A stretch of DNA of 64,000 nucleotides. Origin: Chelonoidis abingdonii. Lineage: Eukaryota > Chordata > Testudines > Testudinidae. Within the stretch, counting starts at the first letter, position 1, and each line of letters opens with the position of its first letter. Location of the stretch: the NCBI RefSeq assembly GCF_003597395.2, contig NC_133769.1, forward strand, positions 44,561,831 through 44,625,830, in the 5' to 3' direction. This document shows, in pieces, positions 36,856 to 47,814 of this stretch. The notes beneath the pieces are model-generated. The model saw only the letters and a program-made list of their open reading frames with translations, was not told the origin of the DNA and did no database searches. The translations under genes were made by a program, and so were the position numbers.

Positions 36856-37803
36856 CATAAGATCACTTAAGAACATAAGAACATAAGAACGGCTGTACTA
36901 GGTCAGACCAAAGGTCCATCTAGCCCAGTATCTGTCTACAAATGGTGGCCAATGCCAGGTGCCCCGGAGGGAGTGAACCTAACAGGCAATGATCAAGTGA
37001 TCTCTCTCCTGCCATCCATCTCCATCCTCTGATGAACAGAGGCTAGGGACACCATTCTTTACCCTTCCTGGCTAATAGCCATTTATGGACTTAGCCACCA
37101 TGAATTTATCCAGTTCCCTTTTAAACATTGTTATAGTCCCAGCCTTCACAACCTCCTCAGGTAAGGAGTTCCACAAGTTGACTGTGCGCTGTGTGAAGAA
37201 GAACTTCCTTTTATTTGGTTTAAACCTGCTACCTATTAATTTCATTTGGTGACCCCTAGTTCTTGTATTATGGGAATAAGTAAATAACTTTTCCTTATCC
37301 ACTTTCTCAACATCACTCATGATTTTATATACCTCTATCATATCCCCCCTTAGTCTCCTCTTTTCCAAGCTGAAGAGTCTTAGCCTCTTTAATCTTTCCT
37401 CATATGGGACCCTCTCCAAACCCTTAATCATTTTAGTTGCCCTTTTCTGAACCTTTTCTAGTGCTAGAATATCTTTTTTGAGGTGAGGAGTCCACATCTG
37501 TACACAATATTCAAGATGTGGGCGTACCATGGATTTATATAAGTGCAATAATATATTCTCAGTCTTATTCTCTATCCCCTTTTTAATGATTCTTAACATC
37601 CTGTTTCCTTTTTTGACTGCCTCTGCACACTGCTTGGACATCTTCAGAGAACGGTCCACGATGACGCCAAGATCTTTTTCCTGACTCGTTGTAGCTGAAT
37701 TAGCCCCCATCGTATTGTATGTATAGTTGGGGTTATTTTTTCCAATGTGTATTACTTTACATTTATCCACATTAAATTTCATTTGCTATTTTGTTGCCCA
37801 ATC
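36856..37803 (-). mobile_element. CR1 LINE 3' end with a 236-codon open frame
   Basis: The 3' end is marked by repeated ACATAAGA units (36862-36888). The - strand frame 37782-37072 is open for 236 codons and encodes the last part of the CR1 reverse transcriptase ([14 protein letters not shown], then [13 protein letters not shown] and [11 protein letters not shown]). The catalytic core lies beyond the 5' truncation near 37803. It is the best preserved CR1 in the window and therefore probably the youngest. Confidence 0.88.
37072..37782 (-). pseudogene. CR1 reverse transcriptase, C-terminal fragment
   Basis: The frame starts in the middle of the RT; its ATG is internal to the original ORF2. Motifs present are the thumb-like [15 protein letters not shown] and the hydrophobic [20 protein letters not shown]. 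The endonuclease and RT catalytic domains are missing, so it cannot be functional. Confidence 0.8.
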
Positions 37804-38139
37804 ACTTCTTTTATTATATATTAGATTCCCATTGATATTTTAAATTAGAATCTTGTTTGCCTATATAATGGCTCCTATGCTCTTGACTAAGAATTCCAAT
37901 GCATTATTTAATCAATCTATGTCTGGATTTTCAAAGGTGCTGAACACCTGCACATCCTACTGAAGTCAACAGATGCTGTGTGTGCTAAGCAATTCTGAAA
38001 AAAAAAAAAAAAGACCTCTAGGCATTTATACTCACCTCTTCACCCCAGTAACTGGATGTTTAACCAATGACACATCTGTGCATAAACACCTGCCCGATTT
38101 GTACTCACAGAAACTCGGGACTAAAATAATTTTGGTTGC

Positions 38140-38537
38140 TTAAAAACTTCAAACCACGTTTATTGTAAATTCATGAAAAAAGAAAAAAAACACAGATCAC
38201 TAAACAATTACATCTCAATGTAAAGAACATGTCCAGTGATGTGCAATCACTCAGATATTGAAAAGAATATCTAAATAAACTGCTATTTCTCCAATAGAAA
38301 TCTCATTAAATAAAAAAAGATGTTTATTTCCATATTTACAGATTAAAAGGCTTATGCATTCTTAAAGCATTGGTTAATGTTTAATAGGTCTATCTCTTTA
38401 AAAAGAAAATAAAATTATTCAATTCTAAGAGTGCCCTTTGGAAGCAGCTCACAATATAGTCTATTTACCATCACTGAACAACTCAGTAACCTTCCCTTGA
38501 CCACTGTAGAGCTTTCGTTCTTCTATATTCCATGCTT
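38140..38537 (-). other. LMOD2: Probable LMOD2 3' UTR
   Basis: About 400 nt of AT-rich sequence follow the stop codon. Two AATAAA signals are present on the - strand, at 38328-38323 and 38164-38159. No coding or repeat signal is seen. The end near 38140 is inferred from the second signal. Confidence 0.5.
38159..38164 (-). terminator. Candidate LMOD2 polyadenylation signal (distal)
   Basis: AATAAA on the - strand, about 375 nt after the stop. A proximal alternative lies at 38323-38328. Either could be used; the sequence alone does not decide. Confidence 0.4.
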
Positions 38538-38564
38538 TCATCGAAGAGCTTCGGGAACTTCCAC
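38538..38564 (-). CDS. LMOD2: LMOD2 exon 3 (27-nt coding end)
   Basis: After acceptor CTATCTTGTAG this tiny coding stretch reads VEVPEALR then TGA. These eight residues are identical to the human leiomodin-2 carboxyl end and join in phase 0 to QLKQ of exon 2. It is far too short to be found by ORF length and was recognised by its sequence. An overlapping + strand open frame here (38431-38631) is spurious. Confidence 0.95.
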   Translation of the reverse strand: MEVPEALR

Positions 38565-41500
38565 CTACAAGATAGTGGGAGGGTTTCTCATTACATTTAC
38601 AATACTGGCTGGAAAAGCAGCAGCAGCGTAGTGTGTCCCGATATGTATATTGTGCTTAAATAATATGATAGTGATTTACATGCATTTTTAAGGTGCCTGT
38701 CGCCATAGTACATGGATGCCATTAAACTTATTTAGAAGTACATTCATTCATTCTATGAAGAAGACTAGAGTACATTTACATTGGAGCTGGAGGTATAATT
38801 TCTCTCTCAGGAAGACATACCCATGCTAACTTTCATTGAACTAGCACACTAAAAATAGCATAGTAGCTATGGCTGCATGGGTGGCAGGAGCCAACACAAG
38901 TACAATCCCATCTGAAACCCTAGGGACGTACTCAGGACAGCTAGCCTATCCCACTGCCCATGCAGCCATTCCCATCCTTTCCTCCATAGCGTAATGCTAT
39001 TTTAAGAGGTGTCAGATTGAGGTGTCTTATTTCCTTGAGCAAGAAATCAAGCCCATTTCACAACTCAATTCTGAAGAGAAAACGTTGCTGAAAAAGACTA
39101 GTTTAACTGGGAGGTGGCAAAATTTCACCTCTGGCTCATTGCTTGCTATACTCACTTCTACAGCAACTCTCTACTGAGACTCTCAAGCCCTAAGAAGTCT
39201 GAACGTGGGTTCTGTCAGCACCCTGGATTCTGTCAAAACTGAGGTCAAATTAAAATGGAAAGCATAGTCATGAAAGCGGGTTCAAATGTAAAACTGCTCC
39301 CAAATATGCTGATATTTATCAAAGTGCAATCTTGTATTAAACATCTATGCTTTAAAATTCATGATGCATGTTTTGGATTATGCCATATTTGAGCCATAAT
39401 CAGTTATTTAAATGTGGTCCTTACTTACCTGCTTTAACTGTTTTATGCTGCTTCCCCGAATTGCTTCCATAAGGCTATCATGAAGAGACATTTGTGGGGT
39501 GGAGGGTCGAGTAGATGGTCGCGATCCTTCTTCTGATTTCTTGTCTGAGACTGATCTTAAGGAATTTTTAATTTCTTTCAATATGCTATTCTCATGCTTT
39601 TTGGTTTTTTTTCCTTTTTTCTTTTTGTGTCCATTTTGTAAGGCATTCTTGGAGCTCTCCTGTTGTTTGATGACTTCAGCTATATTCCTTGTTGGCGCCT
39701 TTTTCTCTGGAACAATAAGGGGAGGTGGGGGAGGTGGTGGGGGAGGGGGAGGAGGAGGTGAAGGTGGAGCTGGAGGCTGAATTTTGACAGGCTGAGCTTT
39801 CTTAGGGAGTTTTGGAGAGGACCAAGGTGAGCTCTTAGGCGATGCGTAAGGTGAGGACCCAGGAGTTCCTTTCTGCAAGGCTTTGGTCTTTGGATTGATT
39901 GCTCCATCGCAACCAGACTCTTGCTGTTTTTGCTCCTGCATACGTTTTTGCCTTTGTTTATCCATGTTTCTTGTGAGGATACTTGTCATGCTCATTCTTG
40001 GTCCAGCAAGCTCAAAGTGGTACCCTAGCTTCACCAGCGTGGTATTGTCTTTCAACAATTTAGCTATGTCCATTTCAACCTGACTGCCCATGATATGCCG
40101 TTGGTTGTGGAATCGTAGTTCTGTTAAAACCTTGTTATGCTGCAAAGCTCTCATAATGGCCAATATCCCTTTGCCTGTGATAAAATTTGAATCAATGTTC
40201 AGACTTGTTATATACTGATTCACTTTTAACATCCCAGCAATAGCAATTGCCGCACTATCATCAGCTCGAGTATTGGCTAGATTGAACATCTTAACCACTG
40301 TGTTGTTCTTGAGGGCTTGAGCAAAATGTGTCAGCATCTGTATGGTGATGTTTTCAATGTTATTTAAGTTGACTTCAGTGGTGTCAGGGTCATTGTTCCT
40401 AACTTTTTCCAAAGCATCCTCAATAACGGTTGGGTTTCCACAAGGGTGGATGGCACCCATTTTAAAGCTCATGTCTTCTGTGTCTTTGCCACCATCGCCA
40501 TTCATGACATTTTCATTTTCCTTCTGGATGTTGCATTTCTTGCGTTTCGAGTGGTCAGAACTCCTGTCACTTTCACAAGTCACAGTCCTTTCACAAATTG
40601 CAGCATTTTCCCTTTGTTCTGAGTCACCTTCATCACTTTCTTCTCCTTCTTCTTCTTCTTCTTCTTTTCCTTCTGCTTCCTCTTTTTCTTCTTCTTCCTC
40701 CTCTTCAGTGTATGTCTCCTCAGAAATTTCACTGTTAGTTCCTGTGAAATATTCTTCCTCAGTGTCTTCTGAATTGTCATCTTCTTGCTTCAAATCCTGA
40801 ACAGGAATGTAGGTGTCGGTATTAAACATGATAGCAAAAATATCAAGCTTTACTTTGATTTTCCCCAACAGTAATTATACTTAAACTATATGAAATTAAT
40901 GTTAAAGGTTTAAAATAAACTGACAGAAGCATGGAAATTTAAGAGAACTGAAAAAAAATCTCATCGGATTTAATATTCTTTTTTTTAAAATTTCCTCCCC
41001 TTTCTCTAGAGGCCAAATCCTTGGCATCAATTGGCTTAGTCTACTGAAGTCAAAGGAGCTATGTTGATCTACACCAGTGGAAGATCTGGCCCATGACACT
41101 GCAACACAGATATACATAAAATTACCCATTAGTTGGTATATTCACAATGGAATGTCAGATGGATTTGCCCTATCTGAATTTCCATGCTTATGTGGGTTTC
41201 ACTCAGACAGACTTATAGTACTATGACAGGTTTCAGAGTAGCAGCCGTGTTAGTCTGTATCTGCAAAAAGAACAGGAGTACTTGTGGCACCTTAGAGACT
41301 AACACATTTATCTGAGCATAAGCTTTCATAGGCTACAGCCCACTTCATCAGATGCATGTAGTGGAAAATAAAGTAAGAAGATACATATACAAACACAGAG
41401 AACATGAAACAATGGGTGTTACCATACACACTATACGGAGAATGATCAGTTAAGGTGAGCTATTATCAGTAGGAGAGAAACAGAACTGTTTGTAGTGGTA

Positions 41501-44500
41501 ATGAAAATGCCCCAATTCCAGCAATTGACAAGGAGATGTGAGGAACTGTAGGGGAGGAAAAATAAGCATGGGGAAATCATTTTACTTTGTGTAATGGGCC
41601 ATCCACTCCCAGTCTTTATTCAAGCCTAATTTGATGGTGTCCAATTTGCAAATTAATTCCAATTCAGCAGTCTCTTGTTAGTCTGTTTTTGAAGTTTTGT
41701 TGTTGTAATATTGTGACATTTAGGTCTGTAATCCAGTGATCAGGGAGATCTACTGGCATAGCTACCAATGTGATATATGCCATCATGTACTAGCAATGCC
41801 CCTCTGCTATGTACATCGGCCAAACTGGACAGTCTCTACGTAAAAGAATAAATGGGCACAAATATATATATATCTCTTCCTACTTATTTTCCACTACATG
41901 CATCCGATGAAGTGGGCTGTAGCCCACGAAAGCTTATGCTCAAATAAATTTGTTAGTCTCTAAGGTGCCAGAAGTACTCCTGTTCTTTTTATAGTACTAT
42001 GTTTTTCAGAGTGGCCACAACCAATCAGCTACATTTTTTACGTGCAAAGTGACATGCTCCTGTTTAATGACATGGAGTTTAGGTACCCAAATTATTGCAT
42101 GTCCCAAAACTCAGACTTCCCTGCACAAATGCTATAAATGCATTCAAATCAGTTAAATGGCTGCCTAATTTCACACACAAATACCATTTTCACATGAAAA
42201 TTTGAGCAAAAAAAAGTGAATTACAATAGCTGTCCACCCAAGATTCTGGATGGACAATTTTGGGCGTGCACACTTAGAGGCTGTTTGAAAATATGCTCCA
42301 TAACGTTATGCTAGCATCACTTTAATACTTTAATAAGTTCAAAGTTGCGATGGGACTGACATGCCAAATTCATACCTACATACAAACTGTCCCGAAGTTC
42401 AGTGGTATTCCCAGAATTTGGGCTAGTTGTCGAGGGCACAGGGCCAGCTCCATGCCTATGCACCACTAAGGTCTCATTTCAACTCCATTTTGACAGCTTA
42501 AGAGGCAATGAAGTGCTGCAAAGGCCTTGTGCTGGTCCTTGACATACAATTGACCTTAAATCCCTTGATCTCACAAGCTCTACTCTAATAAATCCATATA
42601 AATAATCTAATAAATCCTATAAATCCATAATATTGAATTTTTAGTAAAATTCTGGGTGAAAAACAGAGGCTTTGCATGTGCTGCTTTATTAAGTTGAATA
42701 TGTTAATCCTTATAAAATATCTCATTAGGACTGGGTACATGCAACATACTTACAGAGATGCTGGTTTTGACTTTGACAGGAGTCATGCAAAAAAGTTATT
42801 AATATGACAACGCCCCAACCATCAGTGTTTAAATCCCCACAAAACTGCTAATTCAGTTTAAACAAAGTGTGGTTAATGACGTGTATATATATCCCTGCAG
42901 TACTGATACCCACACCTTGCATGGTATCTCATAGTCTTGAGCAGATTTCTGTGGCAGGACACATACTAAATAGGGTTATCATCATTATCGTGCTTACAGA
43001 AGCTTGACTATGGAGGTACAAAAGGCATCAGGGTGACAAACCATTTGCCCAATCTTACAAATGCTCTATGTGATTCACTGGGAGCTCAAAACATGGAGAA
43101 TATGCAGGATTGAGCTGATCCTAAAATGAACTCTGTGCAGGCAGTCCCCCCTCCCACCCCCTCCCACCCCCCATAATCCATTGACTTCAATGCCACTGCC
43201 TCAATAGAGCTCATTACAGGATCAGGACCTATATCTATAATTTTAGCACAGATAAGTTTAAAAGTTGAGAATATGCCTGCTGCACAGAACATCCCCTTTG
43301 ATTCCTACACATATATCTATTTATACATCGATAGCACACTCTTCAGCATGGTCTCTGAGCACCTATTCACGACTTGAACTTTGTAATGTACTAATTGTGA
43401 CTGGTAATATTCTACAGTGACTTTAGAAGATTAGTGTAAAAAAAACCAAACTTGCCAGAATAGTGTTTGAAGTGGAGAGGGATTCAATTCTCTTTCATAT
43501 TATATCCATCCTTCAATTTCATAACCAGCTGTTAGCATTAGCAGTAAGTTTAAAATTGCTACTTTTCTCTTTTTAAATTCTTCAGAGGCTTGCTCTCAGT
43601 CATCTTGATCAGATTATATCCCAGTGCACACTTGCTACATACACCTAGGGCGAAATCCTCACCTCACTGAAATCAATGAGAGTTTTGTTGTTACCTTCAG
43701 TGTGGGGAAGATTTCACCCGCAGATTCTGCTGACATCATATGGCAGTGTGTTGACATTTATGGATACATTCTGTAGCTCTCTCACCTCCATAGCAAAAAG
43801 TGTGGGTTTTACTGACACATTACAGCCTAGGCTTATACCAAATGCTAACCCAATATTGCCATTTGGGATGAAGGTTGCTGCCAAGTCAGAAACCATGCCT
43901 TATGGACAAGATACCAAAACTAGGACTTCTCTGGCCATTTCTTATTCCTGCCTGGATGTAAGTTAAAGATGCAGTTGAAAAAAGTAAGTGGTTAACTCTG
44001 CTGTCCTGTCCAGATGTCCATATCTCAGCAAAATAGGTTCTGATGTCTGAGGCTATGGGAGCTAGTGCTTAGTGTGTAATGGTGGTTGTATTTGCCTACA
44101 CAGACATTACAACCAGTATAACAGACACTATATGCAGTCAAATCCTGTGCCCGGTTAGTTCCCTGATTGTAAGATAACAGTATATTCATTATGCAAAGAT
44201 GGTCCAACTCATCCCTGGTGTAAACCCATTGTAGTCTGTAGATCCAGAGTGTTGGCATCTTTAAGATTAACTGACTTATGTGTCCCATTCTGCCACCCTG
44301 AGGGCATGTCTCCTTGCAAAAAAGGGTCCTTAACTTGGGTCAGCTAACTCTCATTAGCTAACTCAGGTTAAAATAGCAGTGAAGACACACAGTGGCTTGG
44401 CTTTTAACTCAGGTTAGCAGTGTGAGTTCAAATCCATGCTGCCCTCTAGGCTTTAACTTGAGCTGCTCACTCAAATTAAAAACCAAGTTGCTGTCTCTTC

Positions 44501-45962
44501 AATTCTACTTTAACCCAAGTTCGTTAGCACGGATTAGCTAACCTGCATTAAGAATACACCTTTTTTTTTGGCAGTGTAGACAAACCCTTAATCCGGAAAT
44601 CAATGAGACTACCTGCCAAGCAGCATACTACTCCTTGTGAGCAAGTGTGGCAGAGTCAGATCCTTAATCACCAGAGCTCAGTATGGAACTTTAGTTGCAA
44701 AATCATTGGCATTCACACAGCTAAAACTCCATGCTGTGCTTTGAAAGTTATAGTGCAGGCGTTAATCCTGCCTTTTATAGTGCTTAATCCTGAGAACAGT
44801 TTCTGCAAAGTGCTGGGTGGCATCAACACACACCAAAGTCAATGAAAATTGAGGGTGCTGAGTATGTCACAGAATCAAGCCCTTAATTATTATTACTGAG
44901 TTATACTGTTCTCAGCAACCAGCATCTATTGTTACTATTTATATAGAGCTCCCTGGGACAGATTGCATGATGAGTTCTCTATTAATATGTTGATTGACTG
45001 AATACCAACTCCAGGCCGCTATGATTACAAATTCCTCCAGCTGCATTCTGATAAGACAGCACACAGTGTGCCATTGAAATCATCAGATATTGGGCCAGAT
45101 TCTCAGCTGGTGTAAATCAGCATAATTCCATTGACCGCAATGGAGCTAGGCTGAGTTACACCACACAAAAATCTGGGTTCTGCTGCACTTTTTTGCCCAA
45201 CCTCTGCTCTGCTAAAAATTCAGAATTTTCTTCCTGTTGATCATTCTTTCAGTCTATTGCTCCTCAAAAAGCGATACTGATTATTTATTTATTTCCCAAG
45301 AGGAAAAAGCAGTCTACTAGCCTTCACCCTCCCCGTCCCCCCCAAAAGGTAACTTACCTAACAACTTATGTGGCTGGCTAGAAGCACACAGCAATTTGTG
45401 CCCAATTTTGTAAAATCACTTTAATCATTGCTATATTATGACTTATTTTAACCACTAATGCCAATTCCTTTTCCAGGATTTTTTTTCCCCAAAAGAGCTT
45501 TTAAGGCACTGCAAAACCCAAAACAAAAATCCCCTTTGCCAATTTACAGCACTCTAGCAAAAGATTGTCACTGGGGCTTTTCTTTATAATGTTGTAGTAG
45601 AGCAGAAGAAAATAAAGGTAAGTGATGGAAAGTCATTGAAGAGTGAGCCAGAATATTTCCAGGGCACAGTGAATGCTCCGAAATCCTACCTTTTCACATG
45701 CCCCCAACCTTTCTTTTTCTAGGAGTTTTCTGGTCTCTTTTTCCCAATAGGCCATCAATGCTTCCCTGCTGAAAGTTCCTGTAGGAGTTTTCTCTGTTAG
45801 ATTCTTTTGTCTTTGCCCCACTGGAAGGTTACGGTCGGGCTCAATATCTTCGAGCTCCCTCTCCAGCTCCTTTAGCTCCTCGTCAGTCAGAGAAGCAAGG
45901 AGTTCATCTTCATCAATGGATTCATATTTACTAAGCTCTCTTCTGTAGCCAAAGGTAGACAT
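38538..45962 (-). CDS. LMOD2: Leiomodin-2 (LMOD2), complete, three exons
   Basis: Leiomodin-2 is a tropomodulin relative that nucleates actin and lengthens thin filaments in cardiac and skeletal sarcomeres. Coding exons on the - strand: 45962-45690 (91 codons), 40796-39429 (456 codons) and 38564-38538 (8 codons plus TGA). The 555-residue product compares with 547 in human. Order of parts: tropomyosin-binding helix (about residues 11-50), actin-binding [15 protein letters not shown] (about 62-76), Glu-rich tract (about 95-150), LRR domain (about 206-352), proline run with 13 consecutive Pro (within about 432-450), Lys-rich [10 protein letters not shown] (about 482-492) and the C-terminal WH2 (about 526-547) ending VEVPEALR. 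All introns are phase 0 with GT/AG ends. Exon 1 and the LRR domain match human closely. The gene converges on WASL. Confidence 0.98.
38565..39428 (-). other. LMOD2 intron 2
   Basis: 864-nt intron with GTAAGT donor and TTGTAG acceptor. No other feature seen. Confidence 0.9.
39429..40796 (-). CDS. LMOD2: LMOD2 exon 2 (acidic tract, LRR, polyproline, WH2)
   Basis: The exon begins after CCTGTTCAG with [15 protein letters not shown] and ends QLKQ before donor GTAAGT. It carries a run of Glu codons, the LRR domain from [18 protein letters not shown] to the [19 protein letters not shown] helix, a run of 13 prolines, and the WH2 motif [15 protein letters not shown]. The open frame extends 24 codons upstream of 40796, but those residues (from MGKIKVKLD) are intronic: they lack homology and the acceptor falls exactly where human homology begins. 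Confidence 0.97.
41226..41989 (+). mobile_element. Penelope-like element, 764 bp, in LMOD2 intron 1
   Basis: TATAGTACTATG is duplicated exactly at 41214-41225 and 41990-42001. The left arm (about 41240-41395, GCAGCCGTGTTAGTCTGTATC, GCCCACTTCATCAGATGCATG) is the reverse complement of the right arm (about 41873-41985, GCATCCGATGAAGTGGGCTG). A degraded GIY-YIG piece, [17 protein letters not shown], is encoded at about 41808-41858 with an upstream stop. Inverted terminal repeats plus GIY-YIG are typical of Penelope-like elements. RT is deleted. Confidence 0.75.
42002..44292. other. LMOD2 intron 1, part without mapped elements
   Basis: Small hairpin repeats with CATTGA/TCAATG centres occur near 43170-43230 and 43650-43716. 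No exon. Confidence 0.5.
44293..44587. mobile_element. MITE with GTAGAC-type end, about 295 bp, LMOD2 intron 1
   Basis: The left end is AGGGCATGTCTCC and the right end is GTGTAGACAAACCCT, imperfectly inverted. TTAACTCAGGTTAGCA-type phrases occur in both orientations inside. A flanking TGA/TTA may be a worn Harbinger duplication. Confidence 0.55.
45085..45180. repeat. Imperfect hairpin repeat in LMOD2 intron 1
   Basis: CCAGATTCTCAGCTGGTGTAA and GAGTTACACCACACAAAAATCTGG pair around TCCATTGACCGCAATGGA. It is one of several hairpins with a CATTGA-TCAATG-type centre in this window. Confidence 0.55.
45690..45962 (-). CDS. LMOD2: LMOD2 exon 1 (start codon to residue 91)
   Basis: The ATG at 45962-45960 opens [20 protein letters not shown], the conserved leiomodin-2 amino end, followed by the tropomyosin-binding helix [19 protein letters not shown] and the first actin-binding site [15 protein letters not shown]. 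The exon ends after ERLGACEK at a GTAGGA donor. The open frame carries on into the intron to 45633, but that extension has no homology. Confidence 0.97.
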
Positions 45963-47171
45963 GGTCCCGTTTGGTCAGGCCTATAGAAAATTGAAATAAT
46001 TAGGCATTCAAGAAAGGTGAATCAAGTAGGCTGTATCGCTTTTGGTCAGCAACTGTTTCCCTGACTAGCTGAGGCACCCTTTTAAGAGTTGTCATGGGAG
46101 TTACAACAATGCATGAAGGGATGAAAGCATGCTCTGTTTTAAGCATCAGACGTCAGCTAGACATTTGGACAGATAGATTGTCACATCGCTAGTGTTTGCA
46201 GGTCCCTTAAACAGGGGGATTATTGACACACTGACCATTACCATATTTAGAGTAGCCTGAGAGCAGGAAAGAATATTAACCCATTTACTTAGCAGGGCAG
46301 AGGGGAATGGCAGGAAATAAAACAAGCAGCATAATTACACTGACTTTGTTCTCAAGCAACAATGGAAAGGGAACAATGAAAATGCACTTTAATTCTGAGT
46401 TGCTAGTGGCATCCAACAGTAAGAAAATACAGAGTGAAAACTGCACATTCGACCTTCCTTTGCCCCTTCATATGTAGGCACTGTAACACAGGCTTTAAAT
46501 ACACAATCATATGGTATTGTTCAAATAATACATGATATATCACATTTTTGTATTAAAAGTAAAAGATATTAAACCAGAGCCACTGTTCTCAGACATTTAG
46601 GCCAGCACTGTGTGGTCTTCTTCAAGCCTGTGCCCTTGTCCATAACCAGGAGAAAGACTGGTTTAGCAGAATAAGTCAGGATCAAGTCAATAAAAATGCA
46701 CAGTGTCTCCATGTACACACTCATACCAAGTCCTTTTTATCTAATAGAGTTTTAAGAGTATATTCAGTGCAAGTGGAAAAGGAGGTGGTTTGGGACCACT
46801 GGTTTTGTTCAGTACCGTCACTGTTTGTTTGGTTCTTTTTAGACTGGTGTCCAAGACTAAATCTGTGACGTTCATCAGGATATTCTACATCTATTTGCGG
46901 ATTGATTCTTCAGTGGCGCTGGGCAGAGGAGATGTAGCCGCATGCTGTTTATATACAGATTTGGTTAAGTTCCTCTTAGGATTTTAATTTTTGTATTTAT
47001 TTCACTTGTTTTCATCTGAATTTTCATATAGTTTAGTATCCTGCAGAAATGGGATCAAAGCTGGGGAATACAAAATTAATCAGTGCATAAAGTATTAATG
47101 TAAAAGTTTGAAGTACTTAGCAAAGCCAGGTGACTAAAGTAATGCACTTGGATTGTTGTGTAATCAAATGA
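45963..47171. other. Region upstream of LMOD2
   Basis: Contains the candidate promoter motifs near the gene. No upstream exon or CpG island is seen; the sequence is AT-rich, as expected for a tissue-restricted promoter. Confidence 0.5.
46077..46250 (-). promoter_or_regulatory. Possible LMOD2 promoter motifs
   Basis: Reading toward the gene, CTAAATATGG (46250-46241) is one base from both a MEF2 site and a CArG box, and CTTAAAAGGG (46086-46077) is a TATA-like or near-CArG motif about 120 nt before the ATG. LMOD2 is known to be muscle-specific and MEF2/SRF-dependent in mammals, so these are reasonable candidates. Both are single imperfect motifs; conservation was not tested. Confidence 0.3.
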
Positions 47172-47179
47172 CATATGTG

Positions 47180-47806
47180 TAGGGCCCCTACCAAATTCAA
47201 TTTTGGTCAATTTCACGGTCAGAGGATTTTGATAATTGTAAATTTCATGATTTCAGCTATTTATATCTGAAATTTCACGGTGTTGTAGTTTTAGGGGTCC
47301 TGACCCAAAAAGGAATTGTGGGAAGGTCACAAGGTTATTTTAGGAGGGGTTCACGGTATTGGTATCCTTACTTCTGTGCTGCTGCTGGAGGTGATGCTGC
47401 CTTCAGAACTGGGCAGCTGGAGACTGGCGGATGCTGGCTGGGAGCCCAGCTCTGAAGGCAGTGCCACTGCCTGCAGCAGCACAGAAGTAAGGATGGCAAA
47501 GTATGGCAAAGTATGGCATTGCCTTCCTTATTTCTGCGTTGCTGCCAGCAGAGCTGGGCCGTCAGTCGGCAGCCGCTGCTCTCCGGTCACCCAGCTCTGA
47601 AGGAAGCGCAGAAGGGTGGCTATACCACGACCTCCCCTAAACTAACCTTGTGACCCCCCCCAACTCCCTTTTGGGTCAGGAACCCCAGTTTGAGAAATGC
47701 TGGTCTCCCTCATGAAATTTGTATAGTATAGGATAAAAGCGCACAAAAGACCAGATTTCATGGTCCATGACATGTTTTTCATGGCCGCAAATTTGGTAGG
47801 GCCCTA
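47180..47806. mobile_element. hAT-like element, 627 bp, 8-bp target duplication
   Basis: The ends TAGGGCCCCTACCAAATTC and GCAAATTTGGTAGGGCCCTA are inverted. CATATGTG (47172-47179) and CATAAGTG (47807-47814) form an 8-bp duplication with one mismatch. The interior contains a further mirrored pair (AGGGGTCCTGACCCAAAAAGG / CCTTTTGGGTCAGGAACCCC variants). There is no transposase. Confidence 0.8.
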
Positions 47807-47814
47807 CATAAGTG

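Noticed and set aside
38431..38631. 66-codon + strand frame
   Set aside because: It overlaps LMOD2 exon 3 and its splice acceptor on the other strand and has no homology.
40342..40800. 152-codon serine-rich + strand frame
   Set aside because: It is the antisense of the LMOD2 Glu-rich tract (GAA/GAG reads as TTC/CTC and CTT/TCT).
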